From contig JACYFD010000004.1 of assembly GCA_014803435.1 (NCBI GenBank), forward strand, positions 186,001 through 250,000: a stretch of DNA of 64,000 bases. The letters are read 5' to 3'. The translations under genes were made by a program, and so were the position numbers. This document shows positions 56,297 through 64,000 of the stretch, one piece after another. This stretch comes from Cellulosimicrobium terreum (lineage in GTDB: Bacteria > Actinomycetota > Actinomycetes > Actinomycetales > Cellulomonadaceae). Each line of letters opens with the position of its first letter. Position 1 is the first letter of the stretch. The notes beneath the pieces are model-generated. The model had not been told where the DNA came from and searched no databases. It saw nothing but the letters and a program-made list of their open reading frames with translations.

Positions 56297-59200
56297 GTGT
56301 CATTCGCCGCAGCGCCCCGCCGGTCACCCTCCGGGCCTCGACCGAGACGGCGCCGGAGCCCGCTCGGGATCGCGATCGCCGTCGTCGCCGGTCTCGTCGT
56401 CCTCCTGCTCCTGCTCGCCCAGTTCTGGACCGAGGTCCTCTGGTTCGACCAGCTCGACTTCTCCAGCGTGCTGTGGACGCAGTGGGGGACGAGGATCGCG
56501 CTGTTCGTCGGCGGGTTCCTCGTCATGGGAGGCCTCGTCTTCCTGTCGTTCTCGCTCGCGTACCGGTCGCGGCCCATCTACGCCCCGTCCACGCCCGAGC
56601 AGGCGACGCTCGACCAGTACCGCGAGGCCATCGACCCGCTGCGCAAGGTCGTGATGATCGCCGTCCCGGCGCTCGTCGGCTTCTTCGCCGGCGCGGCGGC
56701 CGCATCGCAGTGGCAGACGGTGCTGCTCGCGTTCCACTCGGTGCCGTTCGGTACCACGGACCCGCAGTTCGGCGTGGACCTCTCGTTCTACGTCTTCACG
56801 CTCCCGGCGCTCCGCTTCGTCGTGAGCTTCCTCATGGCCGTGGTGATCATCGCGGGCATCGCCGCGCTCGCGACGCACTACCTGTACGGCGGGCTGCGGA
56901 TCGGCGGCGGTTCCGACGCCGGGCCGCGCACCACGAAGGCGGCGCGCGTGCACCTCTCGGTGACCGCGGCGCTCCTGCTGCTGCTCATCGCGGCGAACTA
57001 CTGGCTCGACCGCTACTCGCTCCTCACGTCGGGCGGGGCGAGGTTCGACGGGGCGTCGTACTCCGACGTGCACGCCGTGATCCCGTCCAAGGCGATCCTC
57101 ACGATCGTCGCGGTCCTCGTCGCGGTGCTGTTCGTCGTGACCGCGGTGCGTGGCGACTGGCGCCTGCCGGCGATCGGCGTGGGTCTCATGGTCGTCGCCG
57201 CCATCGCCATCGGTGGCATCTACCCGTCCGTGGTCCAGCGCTTCCAGGTGACGCCGAACGCGCAGGAGTTCGAGGAGCCGTACATCCAGCGCAACATCGA
57301 CGCGACGAAGGCGGCCTACGGGATCGACGACGTCCAGACGGAGCAGTACAACGCGAAGACGCAGGCGGAGGCCGGGGCGCTGCGCGAGGACGCGGACACG
57401 ACCGCGTCGATCCGCCTGCTCGACCCTGAGATCGTCAGCCCGTCCTTCAGCCAGCTCCAGCAGAACAAGCAGTACTACCAGTTCTCCGACTCGCTGTCGG
57501 TGGACCGCTACGCGATCGACGACGAGAGCCGGGACACGGTGATCGCCGTCCGCGAGCTCAACCAGGACGGGCTCGGCGCGGACCAGCGCAACTGGGTCAA
57601 CGACCACACGGTGTACACCCACGGGTTCGGCGTCGTCGCGGCCTACGGGAACCAGATCGGCCCCGACGGTCGCCCGGCGTTCTACGAGGGCTCGATCCCC
57701 TCGACCGGCGCCTTCACCGACGCCGGCGGGTACGAGCCGCGCATCTACTTCTCGCCCGAGGCACCCCAGTACTCGATCGTCGGCTCGCCCGAGGGTCGGG
57801 ACTCCTGGGAGCTGGACTACCCGGTCGACGAGGACACGGGACAGGTCAACAACACGTTCCCGACCCAGGACGTCGCCGCGGGGCCCGAGGTCGGGACCTT
57901 CATGAGCAAGGTCCTGTACGCGCTGAAGTTCGGCTCCGAGCAGATCCTCTTCTCCGACCGCGTCACCTCCGAGTCCCAGATCCTGTACGACCGCAGCCCG
58001 CGCGACCGCGTCGCCAAGGTCGCCCCGTACCTGACGCTGGACGGGCGGGTCTACCCGGCGGTCGTCGACGGACGCGTGAAGTGGATCGTCGACGGCTACA
58101 CCACGTCGGACGGCTACCCGTACTCGACCTCGGCCTCGCTGCAGGAGTCGACGGCGGACTCGCTCGTCGCGGCGAACTCGGTGGAGGCGCTCGCGCCGCA
58201 GGAGGTCAACTACATCCGCAACTCCGTGAAGGCGACGGTGGACGCGTACGACGGCTCCGTCGACCTGTACGCGTGGGACACCGAGGACCCGGTGCTGCAG
58301 GCGTGGAGCGAGGTCTTCCCGTCGTCGATGCAGCCCATGTCCGAGATCTCGGGCGACCTCATGAGCCACCTGCGCTATCCCGAGGACCTGTTCAAGGTGC
58401 AGCGCACGCTGCTCTCGCGCTACCACGTGGACGACGCCAACGAGTTCTTCTCCGGCCAGGACTTCTGGCGCAGCCCGGAGGACCCGACGGCGAGCGGCGC
58501 GGTCAAGCCCCTGCAGCCGCCGTACTACCTCACGCTCCAGATGCCGAGCCAGGACGACCCGACGTTCTCCCTCATGTCGTCGTTCATCCCGGGCGGGCAG
58601 AGCGACCGCAACATCCTCACGGGCTTCCTCGCGGTCGACGCCGAGCCGGGCAACACCGACGGCGAGAGATCGCCGGACTACGGCACGCTGCGGTTGCTCG
58701 AGCTCCCGCGCAACGCCACCGTGCCCGGTCCCGGGCAGGTGCAGAACAACTTCAACTCCAACCCGACGGTGTCCCAGGAGCTGAACCTGCTGCGGCAGGG
58801 CGACTCGACGGTCATCAACGGCAACCTGCTGACCCTTCCCGTCGGCGGCGGTCTGCTCTACGTCCAGCCGGTCTACGTCCAGTCGGCGGAGGGCACGCGG
58901 TTCCCGCTGCTGCGCAAGGTGCTCGTGTCCTTCGGCGACGAGGTCGGCTTCGCCGACACGCTCGACGAGGCGCTCGACCAGGTGTTCGGCGGGGACTCCG
59001 GGGTGAACGCGTCCGACGCGGACGGTGAGGTCGACACGGAGGTGCCCGACCAGCCCGCGGACGGCGAGACCCCGCCGGCCGAGGAGCCGAGCGAGCCCGA
59101 CACCGAGCCGACGCCGGACGACGGCGAGACCGCACCGCCGTCGGGCGAGGTCGACGGCGAGGCGCGGGCTGAGCTCGACCAGGCGCTCAGCGCGGCCCAG

Positions 59201-59344
59201 CAGGCGATCGAGGACGGTCAGGCCGCCCTTGCCGAGGGCGACTTCACGGCCTACGGGGAGTCGCAGGAGCGGCTGCAGCAGGCCATCGAGTCGGCGCTCG
59301 CGGCGGAGCAGGAGCTGGACGCGGCCTCGTCCACGGACGGCTGA
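56297..59344 (+). CDS. UPF0182 family membrane protein
   Basis: A 1015-residue protein of the UPF0182 family (mycobacterial Rv3193c). About seven membrane helices lie in residues 20-325 (GIAIAVVAGLVVLLLLLAQ, then FVGGFLVMGGLVFLSFSLAY and others). A large extracytoplasmic domain follows (about 330-900) with conserved YIQRNIDATKAAYG, YTHGFGVVAAYGNQ and WIVDGYTTSDGYPYS segments. The last 110 residues are an acidic Pro/Glu linker and a short helical tail. GTG at 56297 with AAAGAGGT upstream; longer frames run over the PPA1309 gene and are rejected. Function unknown. Confidence 0.93.
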   Translation: MSFAAAPRRSPSGPRPRRRRSPLGIAIAVVAGLVVLLLLLAQFWTEVLWFDQLDFSSVLWTQWGTRIALFVGGFLVMGGLVFLSFSLAYRSRPIYAPSTPEQATLDQYREAIDPLRKVVMIAVPALVGFFAGAAAASQWQTVLLAFHSVPFGTTDPQFGVDLSFYVFTLPALRFVVSFLMAVVIIAGIAALATHYLYGGLRIGGGSDAGPRTTKAARVHLSVTAALLLLLIAANYWLDRYSLLTSGGARFDGASYSDVHAVIPSKAILTIVAVLVAVLFVVTAVRGDWRLPAIGVGLMVVAAIAIGGIYPSVVQRFQVTPNAQEFEEPYIQRNIDATKAAYGIDDVQTEQYNAKTQAEAGALREDADTTASIRLLDPEIVSPSFSQLQQNKQYYQFSDSLSVDRYAIDDESRDTVIAVRELNQDGLGADQRNWVNDHTVYTHGFGVVAAYGNQIGPDGRPAFYEGSIPSTGAFTDAGGYEPRIYFSPEAPQYSIVGSPEGRDSWELDYPVDEDTGQVNNTFPTQDVAAGPEVGTFMSKVLYALKFGSEQILFSDRVTSESQILYDRSPRDRVAKVAPYLTLDGRVYPAVVDGRVKWIVDGYTTSDGYPYSTSASLQESTADSLVAANSVEALAPQEVNYIRNSVKATVDAYDGSVDLYAWDTEDPVLQAWSEVFPSSMQPMSEISGDLMSHLRYPEDLFKVQRTLLSRYHVDDANEFFSGQDFWRSPEDPTASGAVKPLQPPYYLTLQMPSQDDPTFSLMSSFIPGGQSDRNILTGFLAVDAEPGNTDGERSPDYGTLRLLELPRNATVPGPGQVQNNFNSNPTVSQELNLLRQGDSTVINGNLLTLPVGGGLLYVQPVYVQSAEGTRFPLLRKVLVSFGDEVGFADTLDEALDQVFGGDSGVNASDADGEVDTEVPDQPADGETPPAEEPSEPDTEPTPDDGETAPPSGEVDGEARAELDQALSAAQQAIEDGQAALAEGDFTAYGESQERLQQAIESALAAEQELDAASSTDG

Positions 59345-59359
59345 CGGCGGCGAGAGCAG

Positions 59360-59400
59360 GCGGGCGGGGCCATTACGGCGGTCCCGCCCGCTTGTCTTTT
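59360..59400 (+). terminator. Intrinsic terminator after UPF0182
   Basis: A 12-bp stem (59360-59371 with 59380-59391) with loop ATTACGGC is followed by TTGTCTTTT, one of the few T-tract terminators in the window. Confidence 0.85.
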
Positions 59401-59428
59401 GGGACGGGGGACGCGAGGATCGCTCCTC

Positions 59429-60496
59429 GTGACACTCTCTGCAACGACTTGCAGCAACGATTTCAACCGGACTGACGGCACGGGAACGACGTCCGTCGCG
59501 GGTGACGTCACGGCCGAACGCCTCTCGCACCCCTCCGGTGCGGAGCTCGTCGTCGCGTTGCACGGCGCTGCGGTGCTCGCCTGGCGCGGACCCTGGCGGT
59601 GGCCCGACGGCTCGGTGAGCATCGAGGACCTCGTCGACGGGTACGCCGACGTCCACGAGGCCATGACCCACGACGCGTCCAGGTCCGCTCTCATGGCACC
59701 GTTCGTCAACCGGCTCGCGGACGGCGCGTACGTCTTCGACGGAGTCGTCCACGAGGTGGCGCCGGTCGTCGACGGCGAGCCCGTGACGATGCACGGATTC
59801 GTGCGCATGCTGGACTGGTCCGTCGTCTCGCGGACGGGCGCGGCAGGTCCCGACGGCGAGAGCGTGATCGTCCTCCGTGCGGAGGTGCACCCCGGCGACG
59901 TTCTCGGTTATCCCTTCTCCGTGGCGTTCGAGGTGGAGTACCGCCTCGCTCCCGCGGGCCTGCGGGTCGGTCTCCGGGCGACGAACACCGGCCGGCGCGC
60001 GGCCCCCGTCGCGCTCGGCTGGCACCCCTACCTCCGCGTCCCGGGCCACGAACGCATCGACACCCTCGAGCTGGCCGTGCCCGCGACCCGCGCCGTCCGC
60101 ACCGATCCCGACCTCATCCCGCTTCCCGGCCCGGCAGCCTTCGCCGAGGTCGCGGGCGTCTGGCCGATGCCGCTCGCCGGCACCCGGCTCGACCACGCCT
60201 TCGCGGGCCTGCGTCGCGACCCGGACGGATTCGCCCGGACGCTCGTGCGCGACCCGCGCACCGGTCAGGGGCTCGCACTCCGGCAGCGCGACGGGCTCGT
60301 CCACGTCTACACGGGCGACGGCCTCGAACGCCGCCCGCGGGCCGCGGTCGCGATCGAGCCCGTCAGCACGCTCACCGACGCCTTCAACCGGCCCGACTGC
60401 GTCGACGACGTCCGGCTGCTCCCCGGTCGGACCCGCGAGCTGGTGGCGGGCGTCGAGCTCCTGGGGCAGGGCAGGTCACGCGACGACGGGGCGTGA
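59429..60496 (+). CDS. Aldose 1-epimerase-like protein
   Basis: A 355-residue protein of the aldose 1-epimerase (GalM) superfamily, which interconverts sugar anomers before GalK. Expected residues are visible: substrate Arg in MAPFVNRLADGAY (NR), His in TMHGFVR, His in LGWHPYLRVPG, Asp in TRLDHAF and the catalytic Glu in VAIEPVSTLTDAFN. The N-terminus (VTLSATTCSNDFNRTDG...) is unusually long and its DNA carries a direct repeat GCAACGA, so the true start may lie further in. Not linked to the galTK locus 42 kb away. Confidence 0.87.
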   Translation: MTLSATTCSNDFNRTDGTGTTSVAGDVTAERLSHPSGAELVVALHGAAVLAWRGPWRWPDGSVSIEDLVDGYADVHEAMTHDASRSALMAPFVNRLADGAYVFDGVVHEVAPVVDGEPVTMHGFVRMLDWSVVSRTGAAGPDGESVIVLRAEVHPGDVLGYPFSVAFEVEYRLAPAGLRVGLRATNTGRRAAPVALGWHPYLRVPGHERIDTLELAVPATRAVRTDPDLIPLPGPAAFAEVAGVWPMPLAGTRLDHAFAGLRRDPDGFARTLVRDPRTGQGLALRQRDGLVHVYTGDGLERRPRAAVAIEPVSTLTDAFNRPDCVDDVRLLPGRTRELVAGVELLGQGRSRDDGA

Positions 60497-60559
60497 CCCA
60501 GGTCTCGTCGCACCGATTTGGCCGACTCCCCGGTGTGTGCGTAGAGTAGGGATCACCGA

Positions 60560-60633
60560 CGCGGGGTGGAGCAGCTCGGTAGCTCGCTGGGCTCATAACC
60601 CAGAGGTCGCAGGTTCAAATCCTGCCCCCGCTA
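60560..60633 (+). tRNA. Initiator tRNA-fMet (CAT anticodon)
   Basis: A 74-base cloverleaf: acceptor CGCGGGG / CCCCGCT, D arm GAGC / GCTC, anticodon arm CTGGG-CTCATAA-CCCAG and T arm GCAGG-TTCAAAT-CCTGC. Initiator hallmarks are the unpaired 1-72 position (C/T), the three G-C pairs closing the anticodon stem and the A11-T24 pair. The 3' CCA is not encoded. Confidence 0.95.
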
Positions 60634-60643
60634 CTCACGAAGT

Positions 60644-60678
60644 CGAAGGCCCTCGATCCTCTGGATCGGGGGCCTTCG
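60644..60678 (+). terminator. Terminator after the initiator tRNA
   Basis: CGAAGGCCC and GGGCCTTCG-type arms with an inner CGATCC/GGATCG stem, followed by TCGTCGT, ten bases after the tRNA. Confidence 0.8.
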
Positions 60679-60865
60679 TCGTACCTGGGACTCGTCGTCG
60701 GAACCGGCAGGGATCAGGCCCAGCACCCGGCGCGGGACCCGCGGTGACGAGGCGCACACCGCGCTGCCACGCCCAGGGAAGTTCTCAGGCGACCGGCGGC
60801 GTTATGGTCAGCGTCATCGTCAGCGGTCGCCCACGACCCTGTCGCGCCCGACCCGGAAGGTCACC
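60679..60865 (+). promoter_or_regulatory. Upstream region of the amino-acid importer operon
   Basis: No gene is visible. A TATGGT -10-like box (60803-60808) would give a leader of about 50 bases with GGAAGG eight bases before the ATG. I see no convincing -35 box, riboswitch or operator. Confidence 0.4.
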
Positions 60866-61750
60866 ATGCGTCGTCTGCGTCCCCGCACCCGTCCTGCCCT
60901 CCTCGCCGCCGTCGTCGCCGGAACCGCGCTGACGCTCGCCGCGTGCTCGTCAGGGGGTACGGGCGACACCGCCTCCCCGACCGAGGCTCTGGCCTCCGGC
61001 GACGTGACGCAGTGCGACACCGGCGCGCTCGAGACGCTCACGGACGGCGTGCTCACCGTCGGTGCGGGCGAGCCGTACTCCCCGTGGTACGTGGGCGAGC
61101 CGGAGTCGGGCGAGGGCTTCGAGTCGGCACTGATCTACGCGGTCGCCGACCGTCTCGGCTACGCGCACGACGACGTGCAGTGGGAGACCGTGACGTTCGA
61201 GCAGATCATCAGCCCGGCGGTGAAGCCGTTCGACGTCGCCGCCTACCAGACGTCGATCACGGACGAGCGCAAGCAGGCCGTCGACTTCTCCAGCCCGTAC
61301 CTGACGACGCGCCAGGGCGTGATCGTCATGGAGGACGGCCCGTACGCGGACGCGACGAGCGTCGCCGACCTCGAGGGTGCGCGCATCGGGGTCACGGCCG
61401 CGCAGACGAGCCTCACGCTCTCGGAGGCGGCGTTCGGCGAGGACGCGGACATCTCGCCCTACAACGCGGCGGGCGACGGCATGCAGGCGCTGCAGTCCGG
61501 GACGATCGACGCGATGGTCATGGACGTGGACCAGGGCATGGCCGCGTCGACCGAGTACTTCCCGGACTCCGTCGTCATCGGGACCCTGCCGGACCAGGGG
61601 GTCGTCGAGCAGTACGGCCTCGTGCTCGACGTCGGCTCCCCGCTCACGGACTGCGTCTCCGGGGCCGTGGACGCCCTCGAGGAGGACGGGACGCTCGCCG
61701 AGCTGCGCACGACGTGGCTGAAGTCGGACGACGTCCCCGTCCTCGGGTGA
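60866..61750 (+). CDS. Polar amino-acid ABC importer, substrate-binding lipoprotein
   Basis: A 294-residue SBP family 3 protein. Lipoprotein signal with lipobox LAAC (Cys27), a Ser/Thr/Gly linker, then a two-lobed binding domain: LTVGAGEPYSPWY, FESALIYAVADRLGY, PFDVAAYQTSITDERKQAVDFSSPYLTTRQGVIV and LEGARIGVTAAQTS, with the domain Cys pair CDTGALETL and LTDCVSGAV. It delivers a polar amino acid (possibly Glu/Gln or Cys/cystine) to the two downstream genes; specificity cannot be assigned. First of a three-gene operon. Confidence 0.92.
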   Translation: MRRLRPRTRPALLAAVVAGTALTLAACSSGGTGDTASPTEALASGDVTQCDTGALETLTDGVLTVGAGEPYSPWYVGEPESGEGFESALIYAVADRLGYAHDDVQWETVTFEQIISPAVKPFDVAAYQTSITDERKQAVDFSSPYLTTRQGVIVMEDGPYADATSVADLEGARIGVTAAQTSLTLSEAAFGEDADISPYNAAGDGMQALQSGTIDAMVMDVDQGMAASTEYFPDSVVIGTLPDQGVVEQYGLVLDVGSPLTDCVSGAVDALEEDGTLAELRTTWLKSDDVPVLG

Positions 61751-61757
61751 GCACCCC

Positions 61758-62693
61758 GTGACCGTGCGCGGCGACGCCCCCGTGCCCGACGACGTCCCGG
61801 CGCCCCCGGAGTCGCCCGCGGCGGGCGGGGGCTGGGTCCCGTCCCCGCTCGCGCTCGACCGGGCGACGTTCCGGCGCACCCAGCGGCGGCGCTCGGCGCT
61901 GGTGGCCCTCGTGAGCACGGTGATCGTCGTCGCGGCGGTCGTGCTCGTCGTCGTGAACGCGCCCGGGTGGGAGCGTGCGCGTACGGCGTTCTTCGACCCG
62001 GCGATGGCGTGGGAGTCGCTGCCCGCGATCGTCGAAGGGCTCTGGCTGAACCTCCGGGTGTGGGTCGTCGCCGGCGTCGTCGGGACCGTGCTCGGGCTCG
62101 GCCTGGCCGTCGCGCGCACGAGCCGCGTCCCCGCGCTCTTCCCGCTGCGCGCGTTCGCGATCGCGTACGTCGACCTGTTCCGGGGCGTGCCCCTGCTGCT
62201 CGTCCTGCTGCTCGTCGGGTTCGGGCTCCCGGCGCTGCGCCTCCCGTGGCTCCCGACGTCCGGCGCGTTCCTCGGCGCGCTCGCGATCGTCCTGACCTAC
62301 ACGGCGTACATCGCGGAGGTGTTCCGGGCGGGCATCGAGTCGGTCCACCCGTCCCAGGTCGCCGCCGCCCGCTCGCTCGGGCTGACCCGCACGCAGACGA
62401 CGCGACGGGTCGTGCTGCCCCAGGCGCTGCGCAACGTCACCGCGCCGCTCGCGAACAACCTCGTCGCGCTCCAGAAGGACTCGGGGCTGATCTCCGTGCT
62501 CGGCGCGGTCGACGCGATCCGGGCCGCGCAGATCGCGACGACGGGCAGCTACAACTTCACGCCGTACGTCGTCGCGGGCGTCCTGTTCTTCCTCGTGTCG
62601 TTCCCGCTCACGCGCGCGGTCGACGCCTACCAGTCGCGGCGCGGCTGGGGCCGCTCGATCGCGACCGTGAGCGGGGCGGGGGACATCCGATGA
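61758..62693 (+). CDS. Polar amino-acid ABC importer, permease
   Basis: A 311-residue HisM/GlnP-type permease. After a 50-residue cytoplasmic N-terminus and a first helix (about 52-72) come the usual transmembrane region (GLWLNLRVWVVAGVVGTVLG, FRGVPLLLVLLLVGFG, YTAYIAEVFRAGIESV) and the EAA coupling loop HPSQVAAARSLGLTRTQTTRRVVLPQALRN. GTG start seven bases after the binding-protein stop; the stop overlaps the ATPase start (ATGA). Confidence 0.93.
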   Translation: MTVRGDAPVPDDVPAPPESPAAGGGWVPSPLALDRATFRRTQRRRSALVALVSTVIVVAAVVLVVVNAPGWERARTAFFDPAMAWESLPAIVEGLWLNLRVWVVAGVVGTVLGLGLAVARTSRVPALFPLRAFAIAYVDLFRGVPLLLVLLLVGFGLPALRLPWLPTSGAFLGALAIVLTYTAYIAEVFRAGIESVHPSQVAAARSLGLTRTQTTRRVVLPQALRNVTAPLANNLVALQKDSGLISVLGAVDAIRAAQIATTGSYNFTPYVVAGVLFFLVSFPLTRAVDAYQSRRGWGRSIATVSGAGDIR

Positions 62694-63436
62694 GCCACCT
62701 GCTGTCGCTGCGCGGCGTGCGCAAGACGTACCCGGGCGGTCCCGAGCGTCGCGTCGTGCTCGACGGCATCGACCTCGACGTGGACCGGCACCGCTGCGTG
62801 GTGCTCGTCGGGGCGTCCGGCTCGGGGAAGTCGACCCTCCTGCGCGTGGTCAACCTGCTCGACGAGATCGACGACGGCGAGATCCTGCTCGACGGCCAGG
62901 ACGTCGCCGACCCGCGCCTGGACGCGAACGCCGTGCGCGCCCGCATGGGCATGGTGTTCCAGGCGTACAACCTCTTCCCGCACATGCGCGTGCTCGACAA
63001 CGTCACGCTCGCGCCGCGCCTCGTGCACGGGCGGTCGCGGGACGAGGCCGAGGATGCGGCGGTCACGATGCTGCGCCGCGTCGGGCTGGGGCACAAGACC
63101 AGCAACTACCCGGACCAGCTCTCCGGCGGCGAGCAGCAGCGGGCCGCCATCGCTCGCGCCCTCGTGAACGAGCCCGAGCTCCTGCTGCTCGACGAGGTGA
63201 CGTCCGCCCTGGACCCGGAGCTCGTCGGCGAGGTGCTCGACCTCCTCGCGGAGCTGCGCGCCGAGGGCAGGACGATGCTCGTCGCGACGCACGAGATGGG
63301 CTTCGCGCGGCGTGTCGCCGACGAGGTGTGCTTCCTCCACGACGGGCGCGTCCACGAGCGCGGCGCTCCCGAGCAGGTCCTCGGCGACCCGCAGCGCGAG
63401 CGCACGCGCGCGTTCCTGCGCCGCCTCCACTCCTGA
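62690..63436 (+). CDS. Polar amino-acid ABC importer, ATP-binding protein
   Basis: A 248-residue GlnQ/HisP-type ATPase: Walker A GASGSGKST (about 40-48), Q-loop VFQAYNLFPHM, signature LSGGEQQRAAIARAL, Walker B LLLLDEVTSALDPEL (typical of the polar amino-acid class, T in place of P) and ATHEMGFARRVADEV. It ends the operon; a long hairpin follows. Confidence 0.94.
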   Translation: MSHLLSLRGVRKTYPGGPERRVVLDGIDLDVDRHRCVVLVGASGSGKSTLLRVVNLLDEIDDGEILLDGQDVADPRLDANAVRARMGMVFQAYNLFPHMRVLDNVTLAPRLVHGRSRDEAEDAAVTMLRRVGLGHKTSNYPDQLSGGEQQRAAIARALVNEPELLLLDEVTSALDPELVGEVLDLLAELRAEGRTMLVATHEMGFARRVADEVCFLHDGRVHERGAPEQVLGDPQRERTRAFLRRLHS

Positions 63437-63443
63437 CCCCGCC

Positions 63444-63496
63444 GAGCACGACCTGAGGGTCGTTCCGAGCGTCTTCGCGACCTTCAGGTCGTGCTC
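63444..63496 (+). terminator. Long hairpin after the amino-acid importer operon
   Basis: Arms 63444-63462 and 63478-63496 pair over 19 bp with one G-T wobble and enclose a 15-base loop. No T-tract. It starts 7 bases after the ATPase stop. Confidence 0.75.
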
Positions 63497-63620
63497 GACG
63501 GCGCTGATACGATCCCGCCAGCGTCGCGTGCCGGTGGCGGACCACGTCAGGCATGGAGGCGCCGAACCCGGAAGGGGGTGCCCGTGCGCCACGTACGGAC
63601 CCTTTCCTCGTTCCGCACCC
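63497..63620 (+). promoter_or_regulatory. Leader of the hemerythrin-like gene
   Basis: A TACGAT -10-like box (63507-63512) predicts a leader of about 100 bases. It is G-rich and can fold (for example around GGCGGACCACGTC and GCGCCGAACCCGG), but matches no riboswitch class I recognise. Confidence 0.4.
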
Positions 63621-64000
63621 GTGGGTGAGGGCGAGAAGACCAGGCTCGTGGCCTGGTACGACGAGATGAAGGCCGTGCACGGCAGGCTGCGCCGAGCGCT
63701 CGAGCTGGTCCTGGACACCGCGGGCCCAGACCGCAGGCCCGCGGGGGCCGCACCGGCGGCCGACGCGTCGCTCGACGACCTGCTCGTGTACTGCCGTGGC
63801 TTCTGCACCGCGTTGACGCGCCACCACACGAGCGAGGACACGGTGCTCTTCCCCGAGCTCGAGCACCGGCACCCCGAGCTCGGCGCGACCCTGCGCGCGC
63901 TGCGGCAGGACCACAGCATGATCGCCTACCTCGTCACGGACCTCGAGCAGACGGTCGACCGGGCCCGGGAGCCCGGCCCCGGCGGGAGCGAGGCGGTCCT
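63621..64000 (+). CDS. Hemerythrin-domain protein, 5' part (3' end outside window)
   Basis: The last frame is open to the window edge and gives about 126 residues starting VGEGEKTRLVAWYDEMK. It has the spacing of a hemerythrin/HHE helical bundle: His in MKAVHGRLRRAL, then HHTSEDTVLFPELE and HRHPELG, then DHSMIAYLV. Such proteins bind a di-iron centre and sense or store oxygen or NO, or act in stress. The GTG at 63621 is the first usable start; other frames stop early. The end of the gene is not seen. Confidence 0.72.
   Translation, partial: MGEGEKTRLVAWYDEMKAVHGRLRRALELVLDTAGPDRRPAGAAPAADASLDDLLVYCRGFCTALTRHHTSEDTVLFPELEHRHPELGATLRALRQDHSMIAYLVTDLEQTVDRAREPGPGGSEAV

Noticed and set aside
56324-60304. 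A 1326-codon open frame antisense to UPF0182 and the aldose epimerase
   Set aside because: Shadow frame with Arg/Val/Asp-rich composition; the sense genes have recognisable domains.
60560-60633. Integration (att) site at the initiator tRNA
   Set aside because: No integrase, no 3'-end duplicate and no mobile genes nearby.
63507-63620. Riboswitch or SRP RNA in the leader of the hemerythrin-like gene
   Set aside because: GTCAGG and CCGGAAGGGGG recall SRP RNA and CCGAACCCG recalls the c-di-AMP aptamer, but order and spacing fit neither.

Overview
This window is a high-GC (roughly 70-75 %) actinobacterial chromosome segment. The gene content (large secreted pullulanase, multiple-monosaccharide importer, galactose genes) and the block adnA-adnB / nudC / mrx1 / uvrD2 / whiB7 / ThiF-like / metalloprotease / PDZ-Lon / UPF0182 fit the Micrococcales, probably the Cellulomonas-Cellulosimicrobium-Isoptericola neighbourhood. 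The lineage call is inference from synteny; no 16S gene is present. There is no CRISPR array, prophage or insertion sequence, so this reads as core genome.

Layout. 1-8.7 kb: the 3' part of a multidomain pullulanase, then an mmsA-mmsB-chvE sugar ABC importer. 8.8-15.3 kb: one-carbon metabolism (purU on the minus strand; a ZTP riboswitch followed by glyA-folD), a small gene broken by an in-frame stop, an MFS transporter and exonuclease III. 15.4-18.8 kb: a DeoR-type regulator and an unusual single reading frame joining GalT and GalK. 18.8-25.9 kb: a MacAB-like exporter, an Mrp ATPase, DUF1003, an MgtE-N/CBS protein and a stress-type membrane protein. 25.9-32.1 kb: aminopeptidase P, an alpha/beta hydrolase, a PHP phosphoesterase, MarC, and a GntR regulator with an MFS transporter. 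32.1-37.1 kb: DEAD-box helicase, ferritin-like protein, DUF3107, TetR and DUF3152, an actinobacterial core cluster. 37.2-48.9 kb: DNA repair and redox genes (adnA, adnB, phosphotransferase, nudC, mycoredoxin, uvrD2). 48.9-51.6 kb: whiB7 with promoter, leader peptide and attenuator, then a ThiF-like protein and a YgjP/WLM-type metallopeptidase. 51.7-60.5 kb: DUF2342 protein, epimerase-like protein, PDZ-Lon protease, PPA1309, UPF0182 and an aldose epimerase. 60.5-64 kb: initiator tRNA, a polar amino-acid ABC importer and the start of a hemerythrin-like gene.

The most notable non-coding signals are: (i) two copies, 31 kb apart, of a structured element whose long outer stems differ in sequence but both still pair, each lying between convergent genes; (ii) a complete whiB7 attenuation leader; (iii) a ZTP riboswitch on glyA-folD; and (iv) a repeated promoter geometry, a -10 box exactly six bases before the start codon, which predicts widespread leaderless transcription and decides many of the starts chosen here.
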